The notes: generated by a model from the letters alone, not told the origin. Shown: positions 30,401-45,743, numbered from the stretch's first letter. The stretch: 64,000 nt of DNA from Ciona intestinalis (GCF_000224145.3 NW_004190356.2:587984-651983), one strand, 5' to 3'. A program made the numbers and translations.

Positions 30401-33400
30401 CATTAAACCTCAATAAACATTAATGCCCACATTCCCCATTAGGAAAAAAGGAAAAATTTCTATATTTCATACAAGAAGAGAGTTTGTTTTCCAACTTACT
30501 CTCCATATTCACAATTATCATCTGTGCATGGTTGCAGTGTGCCAGTAACAACTTGTGAATAAGCAACAAATATTGGTCCCCAGATTGTGAGAGATCCAAC
30601 AACAAACGCCATGAATGTAAATCCAATGGTCACGCAAATGAAACTTTTGCTGCCAATAAATCAGGGATTAACATAGGAAACAAATATAAAAAAAATCGAA
30701 CAAACAACTTAAGAAAGAATACATGAGATTTTAAAGTATTTGAACAACTTCAAGCAGACGTATTTAGGGTTGAGATCCTTGAATAGACAGTATATACCTC
30801 AGGAACCTTTGGCTTTGATTTGTAAACTATGAATTCACTCACTTTCTTAATATGTCGTAATATAACCCACTTGGTTTAATTTGTTTACACCAATCAATGT
30901 TTGTTTCATTAAAAAGTATACTTTTACCTTATATTATTAAACTTTATTTATGCAAAGTAGGATGTACATAGTGTTTAACTTACTTTTTTAAAATGTAAAT
31001 GAGGTCTTCTTTATAAGAAGTTTCTCGTTCCAATTTACCGGTTGTTTCTATAGTGTTGTTGGCTTCTGATGCTCCTCTCTTTGGATTAGGTATTACCACC
31101 ATCATGAGAGCCATGGTGATCAATCCAAGGCCAGGAGTGATCTATAAAAAAATGTAATAAATTATGATACTGTTATCTTTGTACAACAAATCTCCCCACC
31201 CTTAGTGCCCAGTGCCATGATCCAAATGCTTGTGCAGCTGCAGAGCCAATGATGTAACCGAGACCACTAGAAATAAAAAAAGATGTTTTTAACTCCTGTG
31301 TGTTAAGAAATGTCAAGTTAAATCAGCCATTAGTTAGACTTTAGGTTAACACTTTTCAATAGCTCAGTCCCACCTAAGGGGCTGACATTTAATTTGGTTA
31401 GGTAATCCACTACTGTGGTTTATACTTTGTAACTTAAACCTGTAAACCTGTTTTTGTATGAATGCAAAACGTTGGTTAAAATATATTTTTTTTAAAAATG
31501 GGTAGTCAAAGCTTCCCAATTAATCTTCTTAATATTTGGGTTTTAGCAAAATAGAACTGACTTTCAAAAGATTTCAAGGTTGTTTAAAAGTTAAAGGAGT
31601 CTTTCAATTCCCAACAATCAGTACAATACTTCCATTTCTCACACACTTTGCCGGTTAATGACATTAAACAGGGCAGGCGTTACATTAATTGTTTTCCCTT
31701 TTAATTGTTTCAGTAAGGAAACGCGCTTATAACTGGTAGTGGTCGTCTCCGTAACATGACGCCGGTTTTGTGCGACAAGTGATGGATATTTCCTTCCTGT
31801 TTAAAAGCTACTCGCTCACCAAAGCTACTACAGTACGTTCTCCTGCTTCACGAACACATGCGAAAAGTCAACGTGAAGGCCATGCGTTGCGTTGTCGGTA
31901 AGGCGGGAAGTGCTTGATTTATGAAGCACCATACTCGCATCTTACCATACGACATTCCATGATACAGGCAATTGTATCTAATTGATTGGAAAACCTCAGA
32001 TTCACAAGAACATACAATCGGAAAATAAATTTGTCTCACAATTATTTTGATTTATAATCCCTTGAATGCTAAATAAATAAGCTTGAAGATTTCTGTGAAG
32101 TCAGCACATGCAAAACCAACCCGTCTAACTGGCATAGACATGATTGGGCTTTGCACACACCGCCCTCACGATCATATGATTCGTGATTCAATGAATGAAA
32201 CGACGGAGTCCGACTTCAAATATTCACAACAATTCCCAACGTGTGTGAAAAGCATGCAACTTTAACACCTGTTGTTCGGGGAAAGAGACTTTCACATCAA
32301 ACAATAAAGTTACTGGTTCGACAAAGAGGCAAACGCAGCTTCTCAATCCAGGGTAATCGTGTCGCTAAAAAGCTGTTACCGCCGGAAATGCTGGCCATTG
32401 TGCGTGGTGTTTTAGTAATAATGATGTCATTAAGGAGGGCGCCGATAGGTTTCAATCGGAAATGATGACGTGATTGAAACAAATGAATGGAAATGCCGAG
32501 TCAGCAGGAAGTTGGGAAGGGCGGGAATCTATACAGACCTTTATTTATTAACTGTAACAATGTAAAACAATCCCCGCAACTTTGGTATCTAAACTACACC
32601 AACCCCGACCGCAATATCAGACAATAAACATAGTACTGACTACTGAACCTATATTTCCTTTTTACGAGAGTCGGCTTATATCAAATCATAAAAAAGGCAA
32701 CCAGACCTATATTGTAAATGGCTACGTTATAGCTAACTAAGAGGGAGAGAATGTTCACTGTCGGGGCACGTACACTTCCCAGAAGGGCCGTGTTTTCATG
32801 GATTGGTTTTCGGTTTCAAGAAAAGGAGCCATTATGCTGATATCGACTTACCGTACTTTGTTTGGAGCGGGCTGTCTCGTTTAAAAGACGGAATGGCGGC
32901 AAATCAATTAGGTAGCATGCCCAACGAAGAGAGAAGGCAATTATATGGCTTGTTTAGGTCGCTACCGGCCGAGCATTCTTTAAGTTAAAAGCGACACCGG
33001 TGCTCCATGTAAGCGGATGTTGCATTGAAGTCATCCAGGCTTGTAATGTCTCCAGAACAACGTCGTCAAAATACGATTTTATATTTCAGCAATAAATACA
33101 TAATATAAATGAAACAATTGAACCTGTAAAACGACAAGTTTCCCTTTTTACCAAATATAGATTAGCATCAAAGTCCTGACAACTATCAAATCCCATTTAA
33201 CATACCAATGCCGGATTTTTGGCCTTAAATGTGGCTTTTAATATATAAAAATTTTGACAATAGACGAATACGGCTGCAACAAATAGTACAAACCAGTACG
33301 TATTCTAACGCTACATAACGCTCGTAAAAAAGCTATCGGTAGGTATCTACAACATAAAAAAATGAACCATTACCGACCGATGTTATAATAAAACCTTGCT

Positions 33401-36400
33401 ACCGTTTGAAGCTAATTGCAACAACGAACAGCTTTCTGTGGAAGGCAACATTTCCAAGTAAATCTTTTACCTTTTTTAAACAAACGCTGAATTCCCTTGC
33501 ATGGAGGAACGACAACGCAGAATTAAATAATTTACTCTCACAGCCGAGCGTCTTCTACATTGCTTACAATTTTTTTACATGCGACTTTTTCTTCTGACAC
33601 TACAACTTTTTACTATTTCTATCTGTTTACATAACGTAACGCATCGACCTGCTTCATCGCACCCAGAAAATCTACAAACAGTCAGCCTGACCGAAAATCC
33701 TGATACGGGTTCCAACCACGAGGACACGCCCTATGCGCACACGCGGAACGGAATGCGACCACGTGGTTTTGGTCTCTAGTCGCTGTAACTCGTCCGGCTG
33801 GGAATCCGAGGTTGAGAAACGAAAGAAAACGCGGGAGTCCACATCGACGGTTATCAAGGAGATAGGAAAACACGAATTACTATCAATCGAAACATGGAAT
33901 GTGCTAAGCTATCCTATACTAAATAACTAACGGTACGTGACAGGGCGTACGGCCTTGTTGGGCGGAACTCCATGTATCAGCGATAAGAAAACAGACGACT
34001 GCAGTTACTTAGTGATAACAAACGTTTATATTTACTATCTCACAGAATTCTAACTGAACTATTGTCTGGTATATAAACACTGTATTTATACTGCATATTC
34101 TCTTTCACTAAGAACTACACACATTATCTGGGTGTTCTTGCGTTCTGATTGGAAAACCAACTCACAGGTTGGTGTTAAAGACTGCTGCGGTCGACGTCGC
34201 TATGTACATTGGGCTTGTTACTGTTTAAACTTGAAACCTGTTTGCGCTGGGATTTTGTTGAAAGAAAAGGTGCACAGTTAATCATTTCCTTGAGCCGGGT
34301 TAATTGGGCTGTACCTTTCACGACCGGTGCGGAGATTAATTGAGTTTGCAGAGGGCTACGATTTTAATCACTAATCCTATTGCAAATGCTTAGGAACCAA
34401 GAACGGATTAACTTAGCAAATACATAAACCGTTCGCCAATCTTGGTGTCGATAGCAAAGTTTCTAGACACGCAATTAAAATAACTGTCACGAAAGAAGTC
34501 TGATTTTATTAGTCTGACACAAAATGTTTGTTCGCTGAAACACCACCAGCCACCGATAACACAATGCTAGGAATTTGTTACTGATTCAAACCTGTAAATA
34601 CAATATGCTGTTGCTCATTCTTAAAGGATTGCACAACTGCACAGACAGACTTTTAAAAAACATAAAACGGACATTAACAGATTGAAAAACGTCGTGACTG
34701 AAATATATGTAAATAACACATGCGTCAGCAAAAGAAGGAACACCAAATCTGCTGACAAAAACAACGAAGCAGGTTTTAAGCAGAACATCTAAGGAAACTT
34801 AAACAAATTCTACATCGTAAATTGCAATTATAAACAAAGTTGCTAAAGTATTTGATGACAGCAGCATGTTAGGATGTTGTTGAATAAACGAAACGAAATT
34901 GCTGACAGATGTTTTGGACACGACAAAAGCGGCGAAGGGTCCAACAGTCACTATACTATGCAATGTAGTCAACTGAGTCACAAACACAACCACGATGGCT
35001 TAACCGTAAGTCTGATATATCCCTGCTAGGACAATTTAAAACCGATAAAAGTAAACACAGAGAATATATACTTTTCTGCACTCTTCGTAAGATAATTAAT
35101 CAGCATCTAATATTAGACCACTGACCAGCTACAATAACACAATCAAATACGTGGTTGAGCAAGATTTAGGTCACATTTTCGACATCCGTATTCAGCAATC
35201 TACATATCTAGAACAGGCCCCGAGCCTTGCTGCAGAACTTTCGTTTAAATTTAGAAAATACTGTAATCGACTTCCGCCCGTCGTCGCACCACGTGACCTA
35301 GAAGTTCGTTGGCGCGTGACGGAATGCAAGGAATGGCAAGCAGCGTGTGCGTTCATCTAACTAAGCCTTGCCTGGAAGTTATGGCTTGAAGTCATTTGTA
35401 GCCAGTGGCTGAATCGTTGTCAACCTTTGTTGATAAACATTGCTGCGCTCAGACCTTAACGCGACGTTTCACAAGTAAATTGTAATTTTAACCATACCTT
35501 TTAATCTTACGGAATGAGCCAAACTAGTTCGTTATCACATTTTAAGAAACCATGCGACCCAGATTCAAGTATCTGCGGCTTTATCAAGGTTTCCTTTACC
35601 AAAGAAACTCAATTGGCAGGATTGCAAATAATTTGCGCCTGTCTAGGCCTACCAGAAGGCATACGAATATTGGTGTACAGGGAAATTGTAGCAGTGCAGC
35701 GTATAACAGTTTTAAATAAAACGACATGCAATTTCGTGTAATGAAAACGTTACGTACCTGCCCACTGGTATAGCAAAATAAAACACGGAGAGCATGTTAG
35801 TTCGCTTTTCTTTGACGAACAGATCGGCAATGATGGTTGGTGCTATGGTTGAATATGAAGCCTCCCCGATGCCGACTAATCCACGTAGTACAAGGAACAA
35901 CAAGAAATGCTGCGTCATAAAAAGTATTGTTGAAATTGGAATCTTGTCGTGAGTCATATTGTGAGTTAACTTAAGATACCTACGCGTGTTTCAAATGTCG
36001 CCTTAACTTCCGTCAAGTTATATTAAAAACTATATTAGTGGTTTCGCAACATCAAAAAGTTATTAAATACAAAAGTTGCTATATCGTCATTATTGTTGCA
36101 TTGGCAATACGAAGCGCACGCTGGGAAAGCTGGCAGGGAGTCGAGCTAAGATTTATTAAACTTTTCTTCGCGCTGGCAGCCTGGAATGATCGCAACGAGG
36201 AATTCAACTCCCAAGTGATTGGTCTGCTGCTCCCAGCACTATGACGTCATTTTGAAAAAGTTGACGTCAGAGGGGGGCGAGAGTTTAGAAAGAAAATGGG
36301 AAAATAGAACAATATATTTCGTAGGTTCACTACTGTTACTGTATGCAATTTTTCCAAAGTAAAATTGAACTGCTTTACTAAATACAGTATCTTATTAAAC

Positions 36401-39400
36401 CAATGGGGGTTCGAATCTGACCTCCATAAATAATAAAAGTCGTTAATCTGATACTAATTGCATGCATTACTAGCAGATCCCAATAAAAAAAACAAATAAA
36501 AGGAAACCAGATCCTTGTAATGGAGAACCTGCAACACCAGGATGTTTGTTCTAATTTGATAAAGGTTTTGTTAAACAAAAACATTTGACCTCATTATTAA
36601 GTTTAACATGCTATATTATTATATCATGCTCTGTGTTCTGTTATGTAAATATTTAACTATTAGGCCAGGCAGACAGAACAAAATGCAGTACCATTGCCGT
36701 GTCGTGCTTTATTTATTTTACGAAATGCGTTGGCATTATTACCGCAATTTCGTTTTATGGCGCAACATTAAAAACGTTGCTAACATTTTGCGAGTTTCAC
36801 ACGCACATGACATAGTCACTTCCCAACCCAGAGTAAAATTCTTGCCCATGAACAAAGCTGACGTAAGCGTTCTTGTGACATATATCTGGGCAAGTGAAAG
36901 GCGGTGAAGGGGAACGAAACCATCACGCTTCACCGCTTCCGTAAAATGAAACCTCGACCCAGTGATCGAAATTAAAAGATTTAAAAACCATACAAATTTG
37001 ATGAGTTAAGTTTATTCGTGTGCGGTCGTTGACGGAGAAATAGAATAAAGCGAATTCTATAACATGCGTTGTTTACATGATGCAACACATAGGTCAATCT
37101 CGAACTAACTAAAAAAATAGCTAAGAAACTAAGAAACAAGAAATAACTAAAATCAACACTTACGGTTCATATCGCCGGCCGTTGCTGATTTTACTGAAGT
37201 GCGTATCAATCATATAACTTACCCGACGAGTACTAACTCGAAATGATGCGCGCGTTAAACAACGGATTCTATAAAGCTCGAATGACATCAGCGCGGAGTT
37301 ATGCGAGCGTTGGTACTTAATGTATTGCCTGTCTGTTGCGGCTCGTAGAAAAATTACACAGAGCAATAATTATTGCACGATGAGATGGACAAGCAGTGCG
37401 TCTTATTATGTTTACGAGCGTTGATTATAATGCTCATCACGAATAAAATCTGACGAAAGTCGCCAATGGCAGAACGGTGGTTTAACAGCGAACTCAACCT
37501 AATATTGCAAATTGTGAAACCGATCGAATGTTTTGTACTTTCTTTGATTGATTTTACAAATGTAAACTAAACAGTGGAGTTAGTTGTAAGCACCAATGTA
37601 CAACACACACCTTATATTGACTACTTTTTGTATTGCTCACTATATGCTACAAAAATCTATGAAATGCAGTTTCGGAAATTGAGTTGTCAAAACTTCGTTA
37701 AAACTTATGCTTGCTATTTGGGTCACTACAAAAATCGGTTAAGAACCAATCGATGATATTAATGCCCAACCACCATACACGTTTAGTTTGTACTTACCGA
37801 CTGATTATTCACAAAAGATGCAAAGAGCGTGCATCCCGACCACACGATCATACCAGCCAACATCACGAGTTTTCTATTGTATCTGTCGCCTAGGAAACCG
37901 AAGAGGGGTGCAACAGCCATGTAGCTGATGATAAATACGGTTTGCAAAAGACCAGCGGATCCATTACTGATGTTAAAGTATTCTTGGATCTGCATAAGGA
38001 CACCTAAAAGTAAGAATGGAATGTAGACTATATATTATATTAATTAAGATGCTCTTAAAGCACTGGTCAGTGGTTAAAAAAAAACAAACAAAAAAAACAT
38101 ATACACAGGTGTTGAAATTCAGGTTAGCTCGAAGCTTAAACAGCCACATATAGTGAACGTCATTTTAGGGCTGTCCAATCCAGCCGCCAGAGTATGTGAA
38201 TACACAACGAACCTATTTGGGTATTGCACATTGCGAGGTGTCTAATAAATCCCAGAGCAGTTTCAAAGCTGTTCTTTTAGTGAGGAGCTTAATCAGCTTA
38301 TATGGTCTGTCCAATTATAAGGTGATTTTTAAAGGCTGACTAACGGAATTATGCAACTTATAGTTCTGTTGCTGTAGGGCAAGATCGCGATGCTACGGTT
38401 ATATATATCTTATTTAATTAGGTAAATAGCTTTTGTCAACAAATTTTTCACAAAACAAAAATTATTGGTTGTAAACTTTAAATTAGAAAATAGAAATAAG
38501 TGGAAGAGGCTGAAAGTGAAATGTCGCAAAGGTTCGACAGAAATGAGGCATAAACAACATTCACGTTTAAAACGCGCTCCAACAAAAGTCCCTATGTTCA
38601 TCATTAAGAAAGTTTATTCGGAAGCGAGAAGGAGTTAAAGATAAAATTGTTTGAACAAATGGGCGGCAATTTCTAAAGAAGTGAATTTTATCTGTCAGTT
38701 ATTAAAAAGCACGATAAGTTTGGTCTTGTACAAGTTATAACAGGAACGGTGTTGCGGCTGCCGAGTATGCTTTAAAAGCGCATAGCATCGTATAGGCAGC
38801 TAGCGAGGTAGAGGTTACTTCCTATTTATATGACGCGTCAAATACCATCAACGACAAACCCAAATGCTGTAACTATTATTTCACTTGAAAAATGTATGAA
38901 ATTTGATGAACTCAATCCAACACCACGGGCCGCATTAACAGCAGCGATTTTAAATATCAAAACAGAGATTCTTTAAAAGGGAGTAATAGGATGTTACATG
39001 AGAATATGAGATAAGATAAGGTTGTATAAAGGAAGCCATAGCTAGTAGAAGGGTGTAACAAAGTGTTGATTTTTTCATATACTTAAAAGGTGAAATAGCA
39101 TAAAATAAAATTTAGCAGTATAATGCAATGTTTGAATACGGCGTACGTTTGCTGGGTTAACAAAAAACGACGTCGGTGCTTTGCACTCGAATAACAAACA
39201 AACATAAAACACCGGCAGTGCCATGCTCGTTGTGTTAACAGAACTAGAGGAGCGACGATCAAGAGACATCATGCGCTTGTCGTACCGGCATGGAATTAAT
39301 GATTACAGTTTGCTCGTCGGTTCCCATTAATATTTTCAAACTCAAAATACATGACCGTTTTTAGGTGATACCACGAAGTAGTACTATCCTACCTTTAGTT

Positions 39401-42400
39401 AATTGATTACACTTGAATGAGATATAAACACACGAAGACTTATTTATCGATTCAAACAACAGGTTTAATTTTACCAATTCGAAAACACATAGGGTAAGAC
39501 GGGACAGTTTAAAATTATTGTTAAATTTGATTAATAAGTGAATTCTCGGATAATCTTTAAACAAAACATGTAGCACTTTCCATTTTTAAATGTGTTTTTT
39601 TTTAATGTAGGGCCACGAAAGCCTACAGCGATTTTTGTGTCGTCATATTTCGTGCTTTCTAAATGCTCTTCAACGCAATTTATACTGTAAATTCGGTGTT
39701 GTACTGCCACCTGGCGTGCGATGCTGAGGGCGCACTAAAAAAACGGTGATCTGAATGCGTTTCACGGCTGCTATTGATTGATTTTAGTTTGTCGAAATTC
39801 AACAGCAAATAATTTCGCTAGAAAGGAAAACTTTCCATCGATCAAAGGAAGTCATGTAACACTAAACAACGGCGCTAAGGTCAATGATCTTGTTTGACAA
39901 AAAGATTATTAGAGGTTAAGGTCGGGTAAAATATGTACCCTGATTCCTGATACAGGAAGACCACAGCGTGATAATAAATATGTGATAAAATGTGGATATA
40001 CGTTCGGCGCTGTAGGACAGTGGCTTCGGTTCGAGAGTCGACGTTGCCACCGCCCACCGATGAGGCTTTGTATGGTTAATAATAATATCCAAAACAACCG
40101 CCCCAAAATATTTACCCACAAGGCCACAAAAGAGATGTGTAGTAACTCGGAAACTTTCGTTAATTAATCCTGTCTTGTCTGGTATGGGTAGGTTAACCTT
40201 TGAACTTAAATTTTTATGGTTTTTCACTCAGTGGGGCCCATTTTCTTTATTATTTTTTTAAAGAAGATAGAAGAAAGTTAATAATCTATTTTTTACTTAT
40301 ATTAGAGCTGTAACGTGAACAGAGCAAAAAATATGAGGCTGTGTAGGTTTGATTTATCAAATAAACAGGGCAGGGGCACATGGGCTAGTAAAGTGTTATG
40401 AAGTAAAAGAAGTCTGTGGCCAAGAGTTTATTAGATAAGAACCCACATAGTCACAGTTGATATTCTAACTGGTGTCATTTGTGGCGTAGGAGCGACACCT
40501 CAAGGGGAGTTAGGAGCTATTAAGAAACGTAAGGTGGAGCCAAAGAGTGAGTATGACTTTTAAAAGTCGGGCAGGACGAACTGCATCACTAAAGAAAATT
40601 ATTTAAACTGCATTATTTTTTGTTCTATACTCGAATGATTTCATTCTATTGACATTAATAGCAATAACATATACGTCGCCACGGTCATTATGACGTCACA
40701 ATTAGAATGCTGTCACCACCAACCGAGGCGATTTAACCGCAGGTTACAAATCAATCAAAATATTTTAATTGGGATGTCGGTTAAGTGTACACACCAACTT
40801 AACAGGTGGAGGTTTTTAAATAACATTAACTTAGCTTTTAACCTCTAGTCTGAAGTGGTTATGCTTACAGCCTGTAAGTTACAGGACGAAGCAAACAAAT
40901 TTGAATTTCGCGTTCAAGCACAAAATTGACAACAATATATAAAAATTTAAAATAATAAATCTTTTGAAACAAATACTTATGGGCAGGTAACAATAAATGG
41001 TTTAAACGAGATTAGTGTGGTAGTTTTAATGAACGACACGTTTTTTACAAAACAAAACAATGTTTGTATGTAGAAAGAAGAAGTGTATTCAACCAGTTTC
41101 AAGTAGACACACCGTTACAAAGAGGCGCGCGAACTACCGTTTCATACTCAACTCAGGCAACCCAAAGAAGGCACACCCTTAAACTATGCCACGCCCTTTT
41201 AACATGACCAATCCAAACACAGTGACGTCTCGTATCGACCGGTCGGAATTACGTAGTGAAAACTACAGCGAATGCAACGTTGTTTATTATTAAAATTTAT
41301 ATCAACGTCCCGTTTTATTTCAAATTGTGTGTTAAGTTAAATAATTAACTATTGTTTTGTAAACGAGCGAATTATGTTGGTTTACATAATATTCTATTGT
41401 ATTTCACACACCGCAACTATTTACAACAGTGGTGGGGTAATTGAATAAATTATATATTTAAAGCCGAAGCATGGGCGTTATCTTTAAGTGATTCTTTTTT
41501 GCTGAACTATTGTACATTTATATAATAGGCTACTTAGAAATATTTATAACACAAAACGAATTACCATACTGACAGCATGGTATTACACTAACCTGCAATA
41601 GTAAAACGATCCATGTAGTTCAAAAGATTGATTAGAAATAGTACGAACACCGACGCATATTTCCTCATTGGGGAAATTCCGTCGCTAACGACCTCAATTT
41701 TCTCTTCGTTTTCCGGCATTTTTGGAAAAACAGCTGGCCCTTTAGGTGGTTGGTTCTTCAAGCCAGTGTTGTGTTGTGTGTCGCTATGAGGGAGAAGTGC
41801 TGCGAACACATACATTCGTTAATGCTTGACATTTAACCCGAGGAAGGCGACATGCATGGGACATCCAAATGTCGGATATTGAAAATTCAAAATGTGCATT
41901 TTAAGGGTGGTTCAGTAGTTGACAACAATACGCCTGGTCCATTCACAAACACTACATAGTTATGAACGACACAGTACATGGTACGAAGGTAAAATAAATC
42001 GATTAACACGTGGCCATACACCCACAGTCCCGTAACAATAAGGGGGGATTAATACTTATACGAATCAATAAGACGGCCGTGGACCTTTTATGTAATTTCA
42101 TACGAGGTGAACACTTTTTAAAACGATGTCACACGTGAGGTTAGTTTACTGCATTTCGAAAAATTCAACAACGTTTGGTTTACTAGACTAAACTGTGGCG
42201 TCAGCTAAATGGCGCCACGTAACAAATAAAATAATCTTTGAACAGCTTGCGAAAAAACGACCAGTATCGACGAAGGGGAATTTTTCGATGTGTGGCAAGC
42301 GTGCACAAGTGACCTGGGGTTACAGACAGAGGTTACTAATGGTCGTAAAGGTGGTGTGACTGAATGAATAAAAAGGCGCGTTACAATTTAAAACTGGATA

Positions 42401-44581
42401 ACAGTACAGCGTGGTCACTTCCTGCTCAACGGTTATATAAAAGCGATTAACTTAATACAGACACCACCTTATATTTTTACACTTAATTATTTTGACAAAA
42501 GTCAAAGACACTGTAAATATAAAAAGTCAACCAGCCAACAAGGGTATTTGACACAGATTGTAATTTGTAAGAACAGAAGTTTCTTTTTGTTTCCGGCATG
42601 TAAGTGATAACCACATATGTCCAGGAAATATAAAACTTTCCAAACCTTGTCGAAAAGTCTTCCATAAAACATAATATTTAAGTGGAACAAAGTAAACAAA
42701 TTATAATCCTATGACAACTTGAAATATACGGTCAAACATCAAACATCATAAGGAACTATATTCTGTTTGAAAGGTTGGAAATGCAGGTCTGGTAATGCGC
42801 GTCTTATCTGTTGTGACAATCAGTTTTTGACAGTTTGTATTTCAGCACTGACAGTTTAAAATAAAGCAGAGGAACGCTACATATTAACCAGGTGACTAGA
42901 ACTGTGCAAAATAGTGTGGCAAATACAGGATTGTAAACCAATTGGAAGGGAAATGAGCCTAGTGCAAACAAACATAAACCATCATCAATTTTCTACAGGC
43001 ATCTATTATGCCTTAGTCAGGAAATGTGCAGTTGTACTTTGAACTTTAATTTTCTCCTATCAGCCTGAAGCACGCACAAAAAAACTTCAGGTTTGCTTGA
43101 GTACAGACTGTTGCTAATTTTATAACAAATTATGTTACACACATCAATTTATTTATATGTATTCACGAGCTTAAAACTTAACAAATAATATACAAATATA
43201 CCTATAAATACTAATCAAAAAGTTGGTTCATGAAGAATTGAATACAAATATGTTTTACACCGAACCCTTAACTAATTTTTTAATAAAGGGAGGTGCGTAA
43301 TTTAACGGGCATACCAACAAAAAAACTAATTTGTAACATATTTAATTATAAACTATTTAGGTCTATGAATATATATTTTAGATTTTTTATAAATTTACAA
43401 ACCAGAAGTATTTATACTAACAAATCCCGAAAAAGTATTCTCTGTAATAGTGTGTAAGCTACAAATGTTTGTAGAAGTTGAGTAAGAAATTTTCTTATTG
43501 GAAATCGTATGCACATGACCATTTTTTACCATGGCAGTATAATTTGTCATTGTTATAAAACAAAGATCTTCGGATATTGCGCATGCGCACACCTGCAAGT
43601 TTCCTAACTGAATCTGTCAATTCTTACTTTAAAGAACTATAAAAAAAGAAATGTATGGTAGAGGTTTGGTACACAAATATGATAAGCCTATTAGAGCAAA
43701 AGTAGAATTCGAGACATGGTCAAGTTATTAATTGTCGCACTGACACTCCCTTGGCCTGTTTTACAAGTAAACCTTTGTGTGTATATAAAGTATTGGAAAG
43801 AAGAAAACTACTTAACAACCATTTAATAAAGCTTAGACTTATATTATATAATATATTAATATATACATAGTTTTAACTTGTTTCGATGGTATCCTATTGT
43901 CAAAAATAGTTTTGAATCTATACCAAAATTCCAAAAACCGGGTGCTGTAGCCTGTAAGTTTCATAAAATAAATCTGAATGTTTGTAACAGCTGACACATA
44001 TTTCTATGAACTATTAATAAATATTTTTTGTTTTTTTATGTTCCGAGTCAAGAAAAGTTTAAAAGACCGTTATCTACAATGGCAAATTTTTATTTTAAAA
44101 ATGGTTACATATATATTTGTTTAAACAACGCCCAACTGTAATGATACTGTAAACTTAACTTTATCAAAACACATATCATTAGTACTATTGCTACAGCATT
44201 CTACATGTAATAAACTGTATTTTGATTTTATATATGCTAATCAAGCGGAAGAAGGTCTTAAAATAAATTGAACTATATATCTGAAGTTCCTATCTGATTT
44301 CAAGTTTAGTTATCTTTGCGAGAAATCTTATGTTTTAGACAAACATTTTTACTGTATGATATTTATATATATGTTCTTATCAAAATTTGTGCATGTATAT
44401 TTTCATCAACACAGGACAATATAGTTACATTATATAACAAAACACATTAATGATTTAAACACATTAACATCAATATACCTTCATGACTTGCTACCATCCC
44501 ATCACTTTCATCACTGTTGCTATTATTATCTTCATATCCAGCAGGATACAATGTATTGGGTTGAGGGTTTTTAGTTCCCAT
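27423..44581 (-). CDS. SPNS1: SPNS1 (spinster homologue), lysosomal lysophospholipid transporter, 13 exons
   Basis: Major-facilitator protein exporting lysophospholipids from lysosomes. Exons (minus): 44581-44479, 41799-41593, 38003-37798, 35909-35758, 31266-31200, 31141-30984, 30649-30500, 30275-30148, 29958-29888, 29636-29571, 28932-28834, 28764-28593, 27877-27423; all phases agree, 677 residues. Marks: [14 protein letters not shown] (TM1), the MFS loop [46 protein letters not shown] and [12 protein letters not shown], all close to human SPNS1. It is longer than human (528): an acidic N-terminal extension rich in Asn/Asp/Ser, and a 150-residue Ser/Glu-rich cytoplasmic tail. Exon 1 is supported by phase and splice sites only; translation could also begin at [11 protein letters not shown] in exon 2. 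The first four introns take up about 12 kb. Confidence 0.92.
29268..29408 (+). repeat. Dispersed repeat C, copy 2 (SPNS1 intron 10)
   Basis: gagaaattccatgcattgtt ... ttttggtgatacttttacacc; aligned with copy 1. Confidence 0.5.
31267..35757. other. SPNS1 intron 4 (4.5 kb), largely non-repetitive
   Basis: No exon of another gene recognised on either strand; the ORFs here are short and lack family features. Unlike other non-coding parts it has few MITE or SINE copies. A CACGTGAC E-box lies at 35290-35297 and another CACGTG at about 33758. Enhancer content is possible but not shown. Confidence 0.5.
35910..44478. other. SPNS1 introns 1-3, no other gene seen
   Basis: Three long introns (about 2.7, 3.6 and 1.9 kb) interrupted by the small exons at 41593-41799 and 37798-38003. 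A partial MITE-like end occurs near 39490 (agggtaagacgggacagttt). No further coding exon or RNA gene recognised. Confidence 0.45.
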
Positions 44582-45743
44582 TTAAAAGGGCTGTAACTCG
44601 TATATTTAATATAATATATACACACAATTCAAGTCCAAGACAAGCTAAAAATATATCACCAATGGTTATGTACGCAGTACGCTAAACTGTTCACACTACT
44701 ACTGAACAGCTCATATAACTTATAAACTGAGGATATTATTGTCCTTAAACATTTGGTTTAACTCTATTCCTGAACTTTCAAAACTAAACGACCTGAACGA
44801 ACCTATTGATCGTCACCGTAACAACAGCAAAATATACGTATAACAACTAAGACATTGGGTATTATCGTTCTAGATCTGGATACATTATATTTAAAAAGAT
44901 GTTCTACTAATGTACTAAACTGATACACTATTGATTCTGTCGGTCTTAGTCTAACATAAGTAGGGCAAATCGTACAGTACGACCTTTGAAGCGCATTACG
45001 TGAACGCACAGAATAAGAACACATGTTAATCCATTTCTTAATGCTCGATGTTGAAAGGTCACACGTCCACATAAAAGTGTAGTAAACCGTCTTCAAAAGG
45101 GGTTACTCGCGGTCATATGTTGATACGCATGGTTGCTCACACAGTCATGCGTAAAACCATTCATGAAATTTGACTAAACATCTAGCTCTTAAATATTGCT
45201 TTTCGTTTTAGTAAGCAGTAGGGACGCATACAAGGGTTTCGCAAGTGTTCTTGTTAAACACGTTCATACAAATTTAAATCATCAACTTATGCGGCATGCG
45301 CACAATGCAGATTCGCTTACAGTAGGTTGTGCACAGACTAATTCTATCAGTTAAATTTTAACGAGTTATTGCAATGTTGACCACGTAAATGCTTCTAACG
45401 ATATCTTTTAGGAGCAAAAACCTACGTGGCATGCGCGACAGACGAAAAGATAGGTGCGTTTCGTCCTCCAGTCAGTACGAAAATTCGAAACAAGAGAGTT
45501 CAGCTCTAGTGAGTGGGCACAAATCTAAAACAAACCAGAAATAACTAATAACTAACAAAGCGATTTTCGGACGCCATTTATGACTTTGTACTAACTTTGG
45601 GTAGAGTTGAAGTCAGTATAGACTAAGTTAGGAAGCGCATTGTAAAACAATGAGTCTTGTTTTCCATTGTCCTACGCTTGTGACGTCATAGTCGCTAACA
45701 TTTTGAATGTCACAGTGTAGCATTTAACATTTATTGTTGCTAG

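Noticed and set aside
33406-33930. Overlapping ORFs of 60-66 codons on both strands in SPNS1 intron 4
   Set aside because: No domain, no plausible splice context and overlapping frames on both strands; chance ORFs in slightly GC-richer DNA.
36400-36430. gggggttcgaatctgacc as a possible tRNA B-box
   Set aside because: The T-stem does not pair and no upstream A-box or acceptor arm is present.
39695-39735. gccacctggcgtgcgatgctgagggcgc as a possible CTCF-like site
   Set aside because: Weak similarity only, no supporting context.
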